From positions 682,001 to 746,000 of the forward strand of contig OZ018328.1 in assembly GCA_963969495.1 (NCBI GenBank): a stretch of DNA of 64,000 nucleotides, read 5' to 3'. This stretch comes from Ceratothoa steindachneri. Its lineage: Eukaryota; Arthropoda; Malacostraca; Isopoda; Cymothoidae. The translations under genes and the position numbers were made by a program. The notes beneath the pieces are model-generated. The model had not been told where the DNA came from and did no database searches. It worked only from the letters and a program-made list of their open reading frames with translations. Below are positions 21,504 to 32,200 of the stretch, piece by piece (positions within the stretch are counted from its first letter, which is position 1; every line of letters begins with the position of its first letter).

Positions 21504-22197
21504 GAACATAAGAAAAGAAGGAGACTGCAAAAGACCATTCATGGCCTACACTTGGCAGCTCCTGTTCCAGTCAACACACAAAAGATTTCTTACCAGAGAA
21601 AAGTCATCAACATTGTCACCCTTTACAGGAGTTTGTCAGATCTAATCTACAATATACATAAAATGCATCCAGAGGATTATGTCCATTCATGCAACCGCAA
21701 AATATAATCTCCCCACTCCTTAGAAAAATATATACATATGTACATAAAAAAAAGTCAGTCCCATCTAGCAGCTTCATCCATATATTTATCTAATCTATTC
21801 TTAAAACTACCCAGAGGGGAGGCTTCTATCACATGTCTAGTGAGCCTATTCCATTCATCTACCACACGATTTGTAAACCAATTCCTCCCAATCTCCTTCC
21901 TAAACCTATACTTATCAAGCTTAAACCCATTGCTACGTGTCCTGTCATGTTCACTAAGTATAAGAACTTACCCAGATCCCCTTTATTATATCCTTTTACC
22001 CATTTGAAGACTTCAATCAATTCCCCTCTGACTCTTCTCCTTTCCAATGTATGTAGATTTAGTTTGCTGAGCCTTTCACCATAAGGTAAGTTCCTTAGCC
22101 CACCAATCATCTTTGTCATCCTTCTCTGCACAGACTCAAGCAAATCAATATCCTTCCTATAATATGGTGACCAAAATTGTACTGCATAGTCTAGATG
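21504..22197 (-). mobile_element. CR1 insertion A, 5' truncated (about 0.69 kb)
   Basis: Minus-strand CR1 3' end: the RT C-terminus (LLESVQRRMTKMIGGLRNLP, LERRRVRGELIEVFKWVKGY) plus the 3' UTR, ending in the octamer-like tail read as CTTTTCTTATGTTC. The target duplication ATTAA lies at 21499-21503 and 22198-22202. It is almost identical to the same part of the long CR1 copy at 25207-29638, with only a handful of differences, one of which is a 1-base deletion near 21967. It is therefore a recent insertion. Confidence 0.9.
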
Positions 22198-25100
22198 ATT
22201 AATTTACCATCTTTAAAATTCACAATTTGTTCAATCTATATACCTCCAAGATTTCCTTTAACTACACAAGACTTAATGAATCTTTATAACCAACTTCCTC
22301 CACCAGTATTAATATCCGGAGATTTGAATGGACATCACTACCTGTGGGGCTCATCAGAATGCTGTCAGAGAGGAAATAAAATAACAGATTTTATTGAAGA
22401 AGCAAATTTATACATCCTAAACTCAAAGGCCCCAACCTATTGCAATGAATTTAGAGGACACTTTTCTCATATAGATATATCTCTATGCTCCCATTCTTTA
22501 AAACTAAACTTAGAGTGGAAAGTACTACCAGATCTTTATGATAGTGACCACTTCCCCATAATTATGGAAACGATGTATGAAATGAAGTATAATACCAGGC
22601 CCAAATGGCTATATAAAGGTAATTTAAAAAAATTTCATCAAGAGCTACAAATTCCAAAAGTCAATATTTCACTTAATGCAAATGATGCTTGCCTTCTAGT
22701 AACCTCTGCTATCACCAAATGTGCATCCAAAACCATACCAAAGTCATACAGAAGAATATTCCCTAAATATAACAATCCCTGGTGGAATGATAGTTGTGCC
22801 CATGCAATAAAAGTAAAAAAAAAAGCCTATAAACTATTTAAGAAGTACATGAATCCAGAGTCTTTACTGTTATATCATAAAGCTAAAGCCTTAGCCAGAA
22901 GGGTAATTAGATTATCGAAACGTCTCTCTTGGAGAAGGTTTGTACAAACTATTAATCATAACACTCATACAGCAGAAGTTTGGGATAAGATAGGGAGACT
23001 TACAAAAGGACATAAACCCCATCCACTTGTCACATTAAAATCTGGCAGTAACTTTACTTCTGACCCATTTGTGACTGCCCAAATATTAGCTGGCCACTTT
23101 GCTACTATTAGCAGTATTCACTCCTACATAGAACCCTTTGTATACACTATGGTGGAGGCTGAATTTAATGAAATTTCATTTGGGGTATCTAACAATGAGG
23201 AATATAACTACCCAATTATATTATATGAATTAGAAAAAGCTATTTCCCAAAACAAACCAAGCTCTCCTGGCATGGATGACATAATATATCCCTTCCTAGC
23301 AAATCTTAGTAACCTAAATAAACATAATCTCTTAAATTTCTACAATCACCTATTTCTAAATAACGCCTATCCAGATACATGGAAAGAGAGTTTACTCATC
23401 CCTATTTTAAAGCCAGGCAAACCAAGTCATGAACCATCTTCTTACCGCCCTATAGCCTTGACAAGTTGCTTATGCAAGACATTAGAGAGAATATTGACCA
23501 TTAGATTACAGAAATACCTTAATGAAAAAAAGTACTTATACTACCAAAGTGGATTCAGAAAGCACTTCTCAACTATGGATAGTTTGGTACGCTTAGAATG
23601 TGACATAAGGGAAGCGTTCCTCTGCAATAAATATGTAATGGCAATCTTTCTGGACATTGAAAAAGCATATGATACCATTTGGCACCATGGTCTTTATAAA
23701 AAACTATACAAGATGGGTTTACGTGGCCACCTCCCCAACTTTATTAAAAATTTCATTTCCTCTAGAATTATAAGAGTTTCTATAGCTAATCTTCCTTCAG
23801 AAAAATTTGCTGTACAAATCGGCTTACCACAGGGCAGCATTATAAGTCCACTCCTATTTTCAATCATGTTAAATGATTTATTCAAAAATTTAGACATAAA
23901 CCATGCCTTGTACGCTGATGATATTGCAGTGTGGCTATCTGGTGAAAACTTGGATCAAATGCACAACCAGATGCAAAAAATCATAGATTCTATATCTGAC
24001 TGGTCACAAAAATGGGGCACCACCTTTTCTCCTACTAAAACTAAGTGTATAATTTTTACAAAACGCCCTAGGAAACATAACTTGCCAGAGCTGATAATAT
24101 TAAATTACCCAATTAATTACATGCAAACTCATAAATACTTGGGCATGGTATTAGATCAGGGACTAACTTGGACAGCTCATATTACGTCATTAATAGAGAA
24201 ATGTAAATCTAGCATTTTGCTCCTAAAATATCTTGCAAATACAAACTGGGGGTCAAATAGAATGCATCTATTACATATATATAAATCCCTTGTTAGAAGC
24301 AAAATAGACTATGGCTCTTTCCTATACCATACATCATCAGAAAGCAACCTATTAAAACTTGATAGAATACAATTTAAGTGTATTAGACTAGCTATAGGTG
24401 CATTAAATTGTACCAGAGTTGATTTTTTAGAGGCAGAAGCTAATATAATGCCTCTTAAATTTCGTAGAATATTGCTAGGGCTAAGATATGGTATTAAAGT
24501 ACTCAGTATTGCAAATCACCCCACACGTATATGTATTTTACAATTCTTTTGGTATAATTTCTATGACCTTCGGCCTCATCCAAAACCTTTTTGTGGTTGG
24601 ATTAAAAAATATATAATGAACTTAGGATATGACCCCATTGATTTAAACACCATAATAATATCTAACTGCTATATAACACTAACTAAAGTTCACTTTAACC
24701 TCTCATTAACTGCATACCCTAAGAACAACACTCCTTCATGTATTTATCAAACATTGTCCTTAGAATTAATTGAGTTATATAAATCCTCAGGTTTTAATGT
24801 AACTTTCACAGATGGTTCCAAAAGTAATGAAGGAGTAGCATGTGCTTTTAGCTGGAGGGAAACCATAAAGACCTTCAAACTGCCCTATCACTGCTCTATA
24901 TTTACTGCTGAGTTATATGCAATATTGAGTTCACTCAAGTACATAAATCAAAAGCTAGACAACTGTAAACTACTCATAGTTTCAGACTCCCTATCAGGTT
25001 TGCTAGCTGTGAAAGAACAAAAAAGACACTACTTAATCCACCGTATAATTAACTATATACATAAAATCAACCTGGAAGCTGTTTTTTTATGGGTTCCTAG

Positions 25101-25206
25101 TCATGCAGGTATAAAAGATAATGAAGTGGTTGACACAGCAGCTAAAGCAGCAATACACAATGCTAATACGACACACTTGGGGTTCTCAGTATCAGAAATG
25201 ATAGGC
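22195..25206 (+). pseudogene. ORF2 part 2: endonuclease, RT and RNase H (I/Nimb-like LINE)
   Basis: About 1000 open residues. Endonuclease: VLISGDLNGHHYLWGS (GDxN, about 22310), HIDISLCS, DSDHFPIIME (SDH, about 22540). RT: PSSPGMDDI, SSYRPIALTSCLCKTLERIL (about 23435), motif A AIFLDIEKAYDTIW (about 23640), motif B GLPQGSIISPLLFSI (about 23820), motif C LYADDIAVWLS (about 23910). RNase H: FTDGSKSNEG (Asp, about 24805), FTAELYAILSSL (Glu), IVSDSLSGL (Asp) and WVPSHAGIKDNEVVDTAAK (Asp, about 25090). Every catalytic residue is present. It is broken only by the CR1 insertions on either side and would otherwise look functional. Confidence 0.92.
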
Positions 25207-25469
25207 ATAAGAACATAAGAACATAAGAAAAGAAGGAGACTGCAAAAGACCATTCATGGCCTACACTTGGCAGCTCCTGTTCCATTCAACACACAAAAGA
25301 TTTCTTACCAGAGAAAAGTCATCAACATTGTCACCCTTAACAGGAGTTCGTCAGATCTAATCTACAATATACATAAAATGCATCCAGAGGATTATGTCCA
25401 TTCATGCAACCGCAAAATATAATCTTCCCACTCCTTAGAAAAATATATACATATGTACATAAAAAAAAG

Positions 25470-28406
25470 TCAGTCCCATCTAGCAGCTTCATCCATATAT
25501 TTATCTAATCTATTCTTAAAACTACCCAGAGAGGAGGCTTCTATCACATGCCTAGTGAGCCTATTCCATTCATCTACCACACGATTTGTAAACCAATTCC
25601 TCCCAATCTCCTTCCTAAACCTATACTTATCAAGCTTAAACCCATTGCTACGTGTCCTGTCATGTTCACTAAGTATAAGAACCTTACCCAGATCCCCTTT
25701 ATTATATCCTTTTACCCATTTGAAGACTTCAATCAATTCCCCTCTGACTCTTCTCCTTTCCAATGTATGTAGATTTAGTTTTCTGAGCCTTTCACCATAG
25801 GGTAAGTTCCTTAGCCCACCAATCATCTTTGTCATCCTTCTCTGCACAGACTCAAGCAAATCAATATCCTTCCTATAATATGGTGACCAAAATTGTACTG
25901 CATAGTCTAGATGAGGCCTAACTAGCGCCAGATACAGTTTTAGAATGACTTCAGCACTCTTATTGCTTACACTCCTCCTAATGAATCCCAATATCCTATT
26001 AGCTTTATTCTTAGCATTTAGACATTGCTTTCTAGGACGAAGGTCTGAACTTACCAAAATACCCAAGTCTCTCTCACAATCAGTCCTCCCTAAAATTCTG
26101 CCATTTAATTTATAACTATTCAATGGATTATTTCTACCTATACTAAGTACACTACATTTGTCTATGTTAAACTTCATTTGCCATTTCTCGGCCCAATTGG
26201 ACAGAATGGTCAATTCCTCCTGCATTACAACAGCATCAGAATCAGCCCTAATGGCCCTACCTAGCTTAGTATCATCAGCAAATTTACTCAGGTCACTACT
26301 TATACCTATGTCAAGATCGTTAATATAAATTAAGAATAGCAAAGGACCCAAAACAGATCCTTGAGGAACTCCACTGCTAACACACCCCCACTCAGATTTA
26401 ACTCCATCTATACTAACTCTTTGCTGTCTGTCACCAAGCCATGACTGAATCCACCTAAATATACTGCCATCGATCCCGTGTGCTTTAAGTTTGCTCAGAA
26501 GTCGTAAGTGTGGCACTCGATCAAAAGCCTTACTAAAGTCCAAGTATAAAATATCATAGTTTTCATCATTATCTGCTGCTTCATACACCTTACTATAAAA
26601 AGACAGCAAATTAGTGAGACAGGATTTACCCTTACTAAAGCCATGCTGTGATTCTTTTATCAACTTATGCTTATCCAAGTGATCTCTAATATTCCTTGCT
26701 ATAATAGATTCCATCATTTTCCCTACCACTGATGTCAAACTTACTGGTCTGTAATTAGACATATTTGTTTTATCCCCTTTCTTAAATATAGGTATCACAT
26801 TGGCTTTCTTCCATGCCACTGGCACAATGCCACTCTCCAATGATTTTCTAAAGATGCATGCTAGGGGCTCACTTAACACATCCTTACATTCTTTCAAAAT
26901 TCTAGGAAAGAGCTCATCAGGACCGGGTGCTTTACTACTTTTGATTTTATCAATTTCCTTTGTCACTATCTCCTTTGTGATCAATATATCCTTTAATTTC
27001 TCTTCATCATTACCCCGAAAGATCATTGACACCTCAGGTATATTTAGAGTATCCTCCTGTGTAAATACTGAGAGAAAAAAGTCATTTAGCATTCCAGCCA
27101 TTGAGTCCCTATCACTCACTAATTCTCCATTGGAATCTATAAGTGGGCCTATTTTATCTCTAACCTTAGTTTTGTATAATTGATAAAAACTTTTAGGATC
27201 TTCCTTTGCCCTATTTGCCACTTTAATTTCATAATTTCTCCTTGCTACTCTAACTAACTTTTTAACATCTCTTGCTAGTTCATTATATCTCTGCCTTAAG
27301 TGATCCTCCCCATTTTTTATTTTCCTATAAATGCCCTTTTTAATGCCAATATAATGCTTAATTTTATCTGTCATCCATTTTGGGTCATTATTTTTAGTCC
27401 TAATCTCCTTATATGGAATGTTAATCATCTGACCTGTAATTAATTGCTCAATTATTCTTTCATACTCCTCTTCAATTGTAATCTCTTCCTCCTGGTGATT
27501 ATTGTCTCCACTAACTGATATCATTGAATCTATTCCTGAATTGATTTCATTGCCTGGTTTCTGTACAACTGCCTCCAGGTAAGTCCTGAGCCCATTATAA
27601 TTTGCTCTTCTAAAGTCAGGAATTTTAACATTGTTCATGCTACTATCAATACCATTCCATTTCATCTTGAATCTAATTTCACAATGGTCACTATGTATTA
27701 CCAAATTTCCTCCAATCTCAGTATCCTTAATAACTTCTTCCCTATTTGTCAGAACTAAATCCAGTATATTATTACCTCTAGTGGGTTCGTTAATAATCTG
27801 CCTCAGAAAATTATCTTGGACAACATTCAAAAATTCCTCAGCCTCCTGATCACCCACAAGAGCTTCCCAGTCTATATTTCTGTAATTAAAATCGCCCATT
27901 ATACACACATGCTTACTTCTACATGCCCGTTCAATCTCCTGCCACAGAAGATTTGAAGCTTCCTTACTAAGATTTGGTGGTCTGTATAATAATCCTATGA
28001 CAAGCTTGTTTTTACCTTCCTTTACATTTAGCCATAATGACTCTGTGTTATCATCTAATTTAATTGTACTGTTTACACAACACTGGAGATTATCTTTAAT
28101 ATAAATAATAACCCCTCCTCCTCTCTTCCTATTCCTATCTGTATGGAACATGTTAAAGCCCTCAATCTCAACCTCAGGTTTAAAGTGATTACCTGCCAAA
28201 TCAAGCCATGACTCTGTTATCGCAATTATATCAAAATTCTCTTCACTCGATAACGTTCTTAAGAGATCTATCGTATTCCTTATACTCCGACCATTTGTGT
28301 AGTATATTTTTAAGGTTTTTTTATTATTCCCATCTTCATTGCATTGTGCTTTTTTATTCATAGTTATCTGCTCATTCACTTGTGCATTAGTCCCCCTATA
28401 ACGCAT
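25470..28406 (-). CDS. CR1 ORF2: endonuclease and reverse transcriptase (978 aa)
   Basis: Complete-looking CR1 polyprotein. Endonuclease (residues about 30-250): KIYYTNGRSIRNT (Asn), IIAITESWLD (Glu), VIGLLYRPPN, CIMGDFNYRNIDW (Asp/Asn), VIHSDHCEIRF (SDH). A linker with KTNKSPGP-like SSKAPGPDELFPRIL (about 505) follows. RT: MSNYRPVSLTSVVGKMMESI, motif A DILYLDFSKAFDRVPH (about 630), motif B SGVPQGSVLGPLLFLIYIND (about 690), motif C LSKFADDTKLG (about 725; FADD in place of YADD, usual in CR1). The C-terminus has FTNRVVDEWNRL and ends in DEAARWD. Length and domain order fit CR1. No stop or missing catalytic residue was seen. Confidence 0.93.
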   Translation of the reverse strand: MRYRGTNAQVNEQITMNKKAQCNEDGNNKKTLKIYYTNGRSIRNTIDLLRTLSSEENFDIIAITESWLDLAGNHFKPEVEIEGFNMFHTDRNRKRGGGVIIYIKDNLQCCVNSTIKLDDNTESLWLNVKEGKNKLVIGLLYRPPNLSKEASNLLWQEIERACRSKHVCIMGDFNYRNIDWEALVGDQEAEEFLNVVQDNFLRQIINEPTRGNNILDLVLTNREEVIKDTEIGGNLVIHSDHCEIRFKMKWNGIDSSMNNVKIPDFRRANYNGLRTYLEAVVQKPGNEINSGIDSMISVSGDNNHQEEEITIEEEYERIIEQLITGQMINIPYKEIRTKNNDPKWMTDKIKHYIGIKKGIYRKIKNGEDHLRQRYNELARDVKKLVRVARRNYEIKVANRAKEDPKSFYQLYKTKVRDKIGPLIDSNGELVSDRDSMAGMLNDFFLSVFTQEDTLNIPEVSMIFRGNDEEKLKDILITKEIVTKEIDKIKSSKAPGPDELFPRILKECKDVLSEPLACIFRKSLESGIVPVAWKKANVIPIFKKGDKTNMSNYRPVSLTSVVGKMMESIIARNIRDHLDKHKLIKESQHGFSKGKSCLTNLLSFYSKVYEAADNDENYDILYLDFSKAFDRVPHLRLLSKLKAHGIDGSIFRWIQSWLGDRQQRVSIDGVKSEWGCVSSGVPQGSVLGPLLFLIYINDLDIGISSDLSKFADDTKLGRAIRADSDAVVMQEELTILSNWAEKWQMKFNIDKCSVLSIGRNNPLNSYKLNGRILGRTDCERDLGILVSSDLRPRKQCLNAKNKANRILGFIRRSVSNKSAEVILKLYLALVRPHLDYAVQFWSPYYRKDIDLLESVQRRMTKMIGGLRNLPYGERLRKLNLHTLERRRVRGELIEVFKWVKGYNKGDLGKVLILSEHDRTRSNGFKLDKYRFRKEIGRNWFTNRVVDEWNRLTRHVIEASSLGSFKNRLDKYMDEAARWD

Positions 28407-28504
28407 CAGTATGCCCTCTCCCCTAGCTATTCCTCTATCACTGCATCCCTTCCATTTCCTACACCTGCCCTCTATTCCTGTTATTCCCTTACCTCTAACA
28501 GCTT

Positions 28505-29524
28505 CTAGTTTCCCACCCGTAAGGACCTAATCACACTATCCAGCTCCCCCCATAGAACCTCAACACCTGCCCGACTAAGATGGAGCCCATCCATCGCATA
28601 CAACCTCCTATTCCCGTAAAACCCTCCCCAGACATCTACAAACACCAATCCTAGCTCCTCACACAGTCCTTTCACAAATTCATTCAAACCAATTGCATGC
28701 GACAACCATTCTACCCCCACATCCAATCTCGGAAGCACACCAGAAACAACACCTTTTACCCTGCTTTTACTCATCCTTTCAACTAACCTTTTATACTGCT
28801 CATGTAACTCACATGTACCCACCTTCTTTACATCATTCACTCCCACATGCGTAATCACAACTGCATCCCTCTCACACCCAGAAACCAGCCTATCATACCT
28901 CTCACAAACATCACTTACACCAGCACCCGGCAGACAAACTCTCATTCCCTTCCACTTGCTATCACTCAACTTCCTATCTAAATACCTAATCTGAGAGTCA
29001 CCCATCACTAGCACCTCAGTCATTCTCCTATTCTGTCTTGGCCTAACATTACCCTCCCTCCTGCTCTCAGTCACGCTACCACCCATCCTGCTTTCATCCA
29101 CAATCACACCAGGCAAATCACTTTCACACTCTTCCTCTCTCAGGACATTGAATCTGTTAGTCAACCTAACAGGTTCTATGTCCCTCTCATTCACACACCT
29201 AACCTGTCCTAACTTATCTATCCTATCCATTTTCACCCACCATTCATCATCACTCAAAACTTCCACAGTGTTCCTAGTCGTAGCCCTATCTTCCACCCTC
29301 TTAGCACTAATCTCACCCTTCAATCGCACACTTGCATCTCTTCTCACCTCAAACACCAAATCATTCAACCTCTTACATTCCCCACTCAACCTCCTAACCT
29401 CCCCTTCCAGAAAACACACACAGCATTCAGTTACATTCACTCTCCTTTCAACTCCACATGCATCACACACCACATACACACTACTTTCAAACGGCATGCT
29501 CTCACCATCTATACAAACAGCCAT
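28505..29524 (-). CDS. CR1 ORF1: SGNH-esterase-type protein with N-terminal zinc finger (339 aa)
   Basis: Residues about 20-50 hold a cysteine cluster, VVCDACGVERRVNVTECCVC, like the zinc finger of CR1 ORF1 proteins. Residues about 60-165 are charged. The C-terminal half has the SGNH-hydrolase blocks: VMGDSQIRYLD (catalytic Ser, block I), CLPGAGVSDV (Gly), ITHVGVNDVKK (GxND, block III) and AMDGLHLSRAGVEVL (DxxH, block V). CR1 and some L2 elements are known to carry an esterase in ORF1, thought to act on membranes or lipids; its exact role is not settled. All four catalytic blocks are intact. A damaged plus-strand copy of this ORF lies at 34085-35037. Confidence 0.92.
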   Translation of the reverse strand: MAVCIDGESMPFESSVYVVCDACGVERRVNVTECCVCFLEGEVRRLSGECKRLNDLVFEVRRDASVRLKGEISAKRVEDRATTRNTVEVLSDDEWWVKMDRIDKLGQVRCVNERDIEPVRLTNRFNVLREEECESDLPGVIVDESRMGGSVTESRREGNVRPRQNRRMTEVLVMGDSQIRYLDRKLSDSKWKGMRVCLPGAGVSDVCERYDRLVSGCERDAVVITHVGVNDVKKVGTCELHEQYKRLVERMSKSRVKGVVSGVLPRLDVGVEWLSHAIGLNEFVKGLCEELGLVFVDVWGGFYGNRRLYAMDGLHLSRAGVEVLWGELDSVIRSLRVGN

Positions 29525-29638
29525 ACTCTCAGAAATTTACTAAGGAAAAAGTTAACACTCACCAAAAAAAATTCTTGCTCAGAATTGCTGCCAGTTATCT
29601 TCCCCAAAAGTATTAATCACTAATTTATTTATTATACA

Positions 29639-30151
29639 GTGATTGATGTATTAAAAAAATACAAGAAAAACTATACACCCAAATCAGTATTATATCCCAA
29701 TCTTACAATGAGAATCAGGAGCTCCTGTAAGACAACCTTCCAGAACAAAGCCAGACAGCCCTCAGTCTTCAACCTCTGGCAAAATGAATGGTCCCAAAAT
29801 ATTGGCATTCTCCCCCAAATCATTCCTAATTTAAACAATAACAGACCTTATAGAATTTCACGTTGTGAGAGTATCGTACTAACTAGACTAAGATTAGGTT
29901 GCAGTAGACTATCCCATGGCTACTTCTTTGATCCATCACTTTTCCACTTTTGTGGAAAATGCAATACACAACTTACCCCAGAACATGCTATAACTCAATG
30001 CCCTGAATATGCTTTAAGTCGTAACCCCTTATTAAATTTCTGCTTGGAAAACAACTTAAGATTTTCATATGCTACTGTCCTAAATTCCTCAGTCCCATTT
30101 GAACTAGTACTAAAGTTTCTAAGAGATACATCATTATATAGACACATTTAA
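29639..30151 (+). pseudogene. ORF2 part 3: C-terminus of the I/Nimb-like LINE
   Basis: 170 residues that continue ORF2 after the CR1 insertion: VIDVLKKYKKNYTPKSV, SRCESIVLTRLRLGCSRLSH, then the CxxC...H...C block CGKCNTQLTPEHAITQCPEY (about residues 102-121). This block follows RNase H in I-clade LINEs. Stop codon at 30149-30151. It is not an independent gene. Confidence 0.85.
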
Positions 30152-30421
30152 TTTATTTATTATTTTTTTTTCTGTTTGTATATCCATTTATGTACATATA
30201 TAGATATGAGTATTTGTATACATAATTGTGTAACTGTTGGCACCGTCTAGTTTAGCTTATCTTCTCATACTAACAGACTCCACCTTTCTCTTTATTCTTG
30301 AGTGTCTAGGAGTGGAGTCCCTAGACTGAAGAGGTGATGGTGACTATCTTGACTGTAATTTTACGGTGCCAATAATCCTTATAGGGTTTCAGCACCCATA
30401 AAACAGATTAAATCAATCAAT
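30152..30421 (+). other. 3' UTR and ATCA tail of the I/Nimb-like LINE
   Basis: AT-rich UTR ending TTAAATCAATCAAT, a short ATCA-type tandem tail as in many I-clade LINEs. The right copy of the 13 bp target duplication follows directly at 30422. Confidence 0.8.
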
Positions 30422-32031
30422 CGATAGGAAAAGTCTTCAGCGCAGTATTGAATGAAAGACTGTGTAAGTGGATTGAAAGAGTGAATGTTTTAGGCGAAGA
30501 ACAGAATGGTTTTCGCATCGGTAGAAGAGCAGAAGATAATATTTTTGTTGTGAGTGAACTTATTGAAAGCAAGAAGAAGAGTGGAGGCAAGCTGTACCTA
30601 GCCTTCTTGGATATTGAGAAAGTGTATGATAGGGTGAACAGAAGGATGCTATGTACTGTACTTGAAAAGATTGGGCTTAGTAGGAAGATAGTGAGGATTG
30701 TAGAGAGTATGTATGAGGACACAAAGGCAAGGTACACATTGGGAAATATAGAGACGGACTGGGTGAAGAGTGAAAGAGGTGTTAGGCAAGGATGCATCCT
30801 GTCATCTACCCTCTTTAGTATATATACTGAAGAATTAGCAGCAAGAGTGAGGAGAATGAATGTGGTTGTGAGAGTACGACAGGACAAAATATGCATGTTG
30901 CTGTATGCAGATGATGTGGTAGTGATGAGTGAATCAGCTGATGAGCTGCAAAGGATACTGGATGTTGCAGATAAGTATGGAAGGGACTTCGATGTGACTT
31001 TCAGCACTGAAAAAATGCAGATAATAGTCGTTAATGGATCAGAGGAGGAAAGGGATGCTACATGGAGGCTTGGAGAGAGAGAAGTGAGGCAGACATTGGA
31101 GTATAAGTACCTCAGAGTATGGGTGAGTTCAGAGGGGTGTGGAAGAACAAAGAATGAAAAGCAAAGCATAGCTAGCCAGTGGGTGGGTAGACTAGCTAGT
31201 GCCGCAAGAATGAGAGCCAGCAAGTATGATGCCTTGCGTGAGGTATGGAAGTGTGTAGCAGTGCCTATCATCATGTATGGTATGGAGGTGATAGCATGGA
31301 ACGAGACTGAAATGAACAAGCTGGAAGTGTGCCAAAGTAGAGTGGCGAGAGTTGCTCTAAATGTGCCCAGTTATGCTCCAATAGAGGCTTTGAGGGGTAA
31401 CATGGGGTGGAGCACCTTCAAGGAAAAGTATATGAAGGCGATTTTGAAGTACAAGATACGTCTGGAAAGAATGAAGGATGAACGGCTAGCGCGAAAAGTA
31501 TATCTAGCAAATGTAGGAACGAGTAAATGGGAAAAAAGGTGTCGGTTTGACACGCCGGTTTATGGAAGGAACCCAGGATGGCTATGAATGGGCTATGGTG
31601 AATGGAAGTGAAGAAGGGCCAAAGTGGGATGGGAAGAAATGGAGAAATGAGATAGAAAGCGTAGTCAAAAGGATGAGAATGAACAAATGGAAAAATGACA
31701 TGTTACAAAAGAAGACCTTAGATTTGTTTAGAGAGAAAGATACCTCAATGTATGTCAAGTGGTATGATGGAAGCCTGGGTGGGGATCTTCTTTTCCAAGC
31801 TAGGGCCCAATGCATGGATGTAAATGCAAGGAACTATAGGTGGTCTGAATCACATAGTAAGGTATGCCAGAGGTGTGATATGGGTGTGGACGAGACTGAA
31901 GCATGTATTGCTGGAGTGTGCAGAGTACTACAGAGAGAGGCACGAAATGATGCAAGAGGTCTTGGCTGAAATGGTGTGTACAAGGAATGACAGAGTTGAA
32001 AAAACAGGAAGAGAATGGATGATACTAATTT
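30422..32031 (+). mobile_element. LINE P copy 2, right piece (RT to C-terminus), 3' truncated
   Basis: Continues the RT frame from 19434: VFSAVLNERLCKWIERVNVL, motif A LAFLDIEKVYDRVNR, motif B GVRQGCILSSTLF, motif C LLYADDVVVM. It closely resembles copy 1 (16744-19200) but with many point changes, a deletion of about 34 bases near 31542 (after KWEKRC) and a 2-base deletion near 31897 that shifts the frame before the C-terminal zinc-finger block. The match to copy 1 stops at GATACTAATT (32031), where a Merlin fragment begins. The 3' UTR is therefore missing. Confidence 0.88.
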
Positions 32032-32200
32032 TGCTGTCAGCATTGATACACGATTTATCGCACTGAAAGACCCAGTTTTTGTTCATTCTGAGCTGTGCAG
32101 AACAATTCGGACACTCACGTGTTGATTTGAGAAGCCCATGGGCTTCGATAAACGCAACACATTTCTCATCGGTTAAAATAGTACCGAAACTGTGAATAGG
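32032..32200 (-). pseudogene. Merlin/ISXO2-like transposase N-terminal fragment
   Basis: On the minus strand this reads ILTDEKCVAFIEAHGLLKST, RECPNCSAQL, then NKNWVFQCDKSC. It is the same C2C2 zinc-ribbon block as at 10675-10800 (FLDAHKLIEKTIKCPKC, MFRCDK), with moderate divergence. It is cut at 32031, exactly where LINE P copy 2 is also cut, so the junction is a deletion or recombination point. DDE catalytic residues are not present. Confidence 0.6.

Larger units (their letters stand above)
25207..29638 (-). mobile_element. CR1 retrotransposon, near full length, both ORFs open (insertion B)
   Basis: About 4.4 kb on the minus strand. It has a short 5' UTR (about 29525-29638), ORF1 (28505-29524), a 98 bp spacer, ORF2 (25470-28406) and a 3' UTR ending in direct repeats of an octamer (read on plus as ATAAGAAC, three tandem units at about 25207-25230). 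Variable-number 3' octamers are typical of CR1. It interrupts ORF2 of the I/Nimb-like LINE after SVSEMIG; that frame resumes at 29639. I could not find a clear target duplication, so the 5' boundary is approximate. Both ORFs lack stops, so this copy may be active. Confidence 0.88.
19435..30421 (+). mobile_element. I/Nimb-like non-LTR retrotransposon with two CR1 insertions
   Basis: A two-ORF LINE: 5' UTR (19435-19605), gag-like ORF1, ORF2 with endonuclease, RT and RNase H, and a 3' UTR ending in ATCA repeats (about 30409-30421). An exact 13 bp target-site duplication, CGATAGGAAAAGT, flanks it at 19422-19434 and 30422-30434, so both ends are known to the base and the copy is full length. Minus-strand CR1 copies interrupt ORF2 at 21504-22197 and at about 25207-29638. 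Without these and a 182 bp tandem duplication the element would be about 5.7 kb. It is inserted in the RT of LINE P copy 2. Confidence 0.9.
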
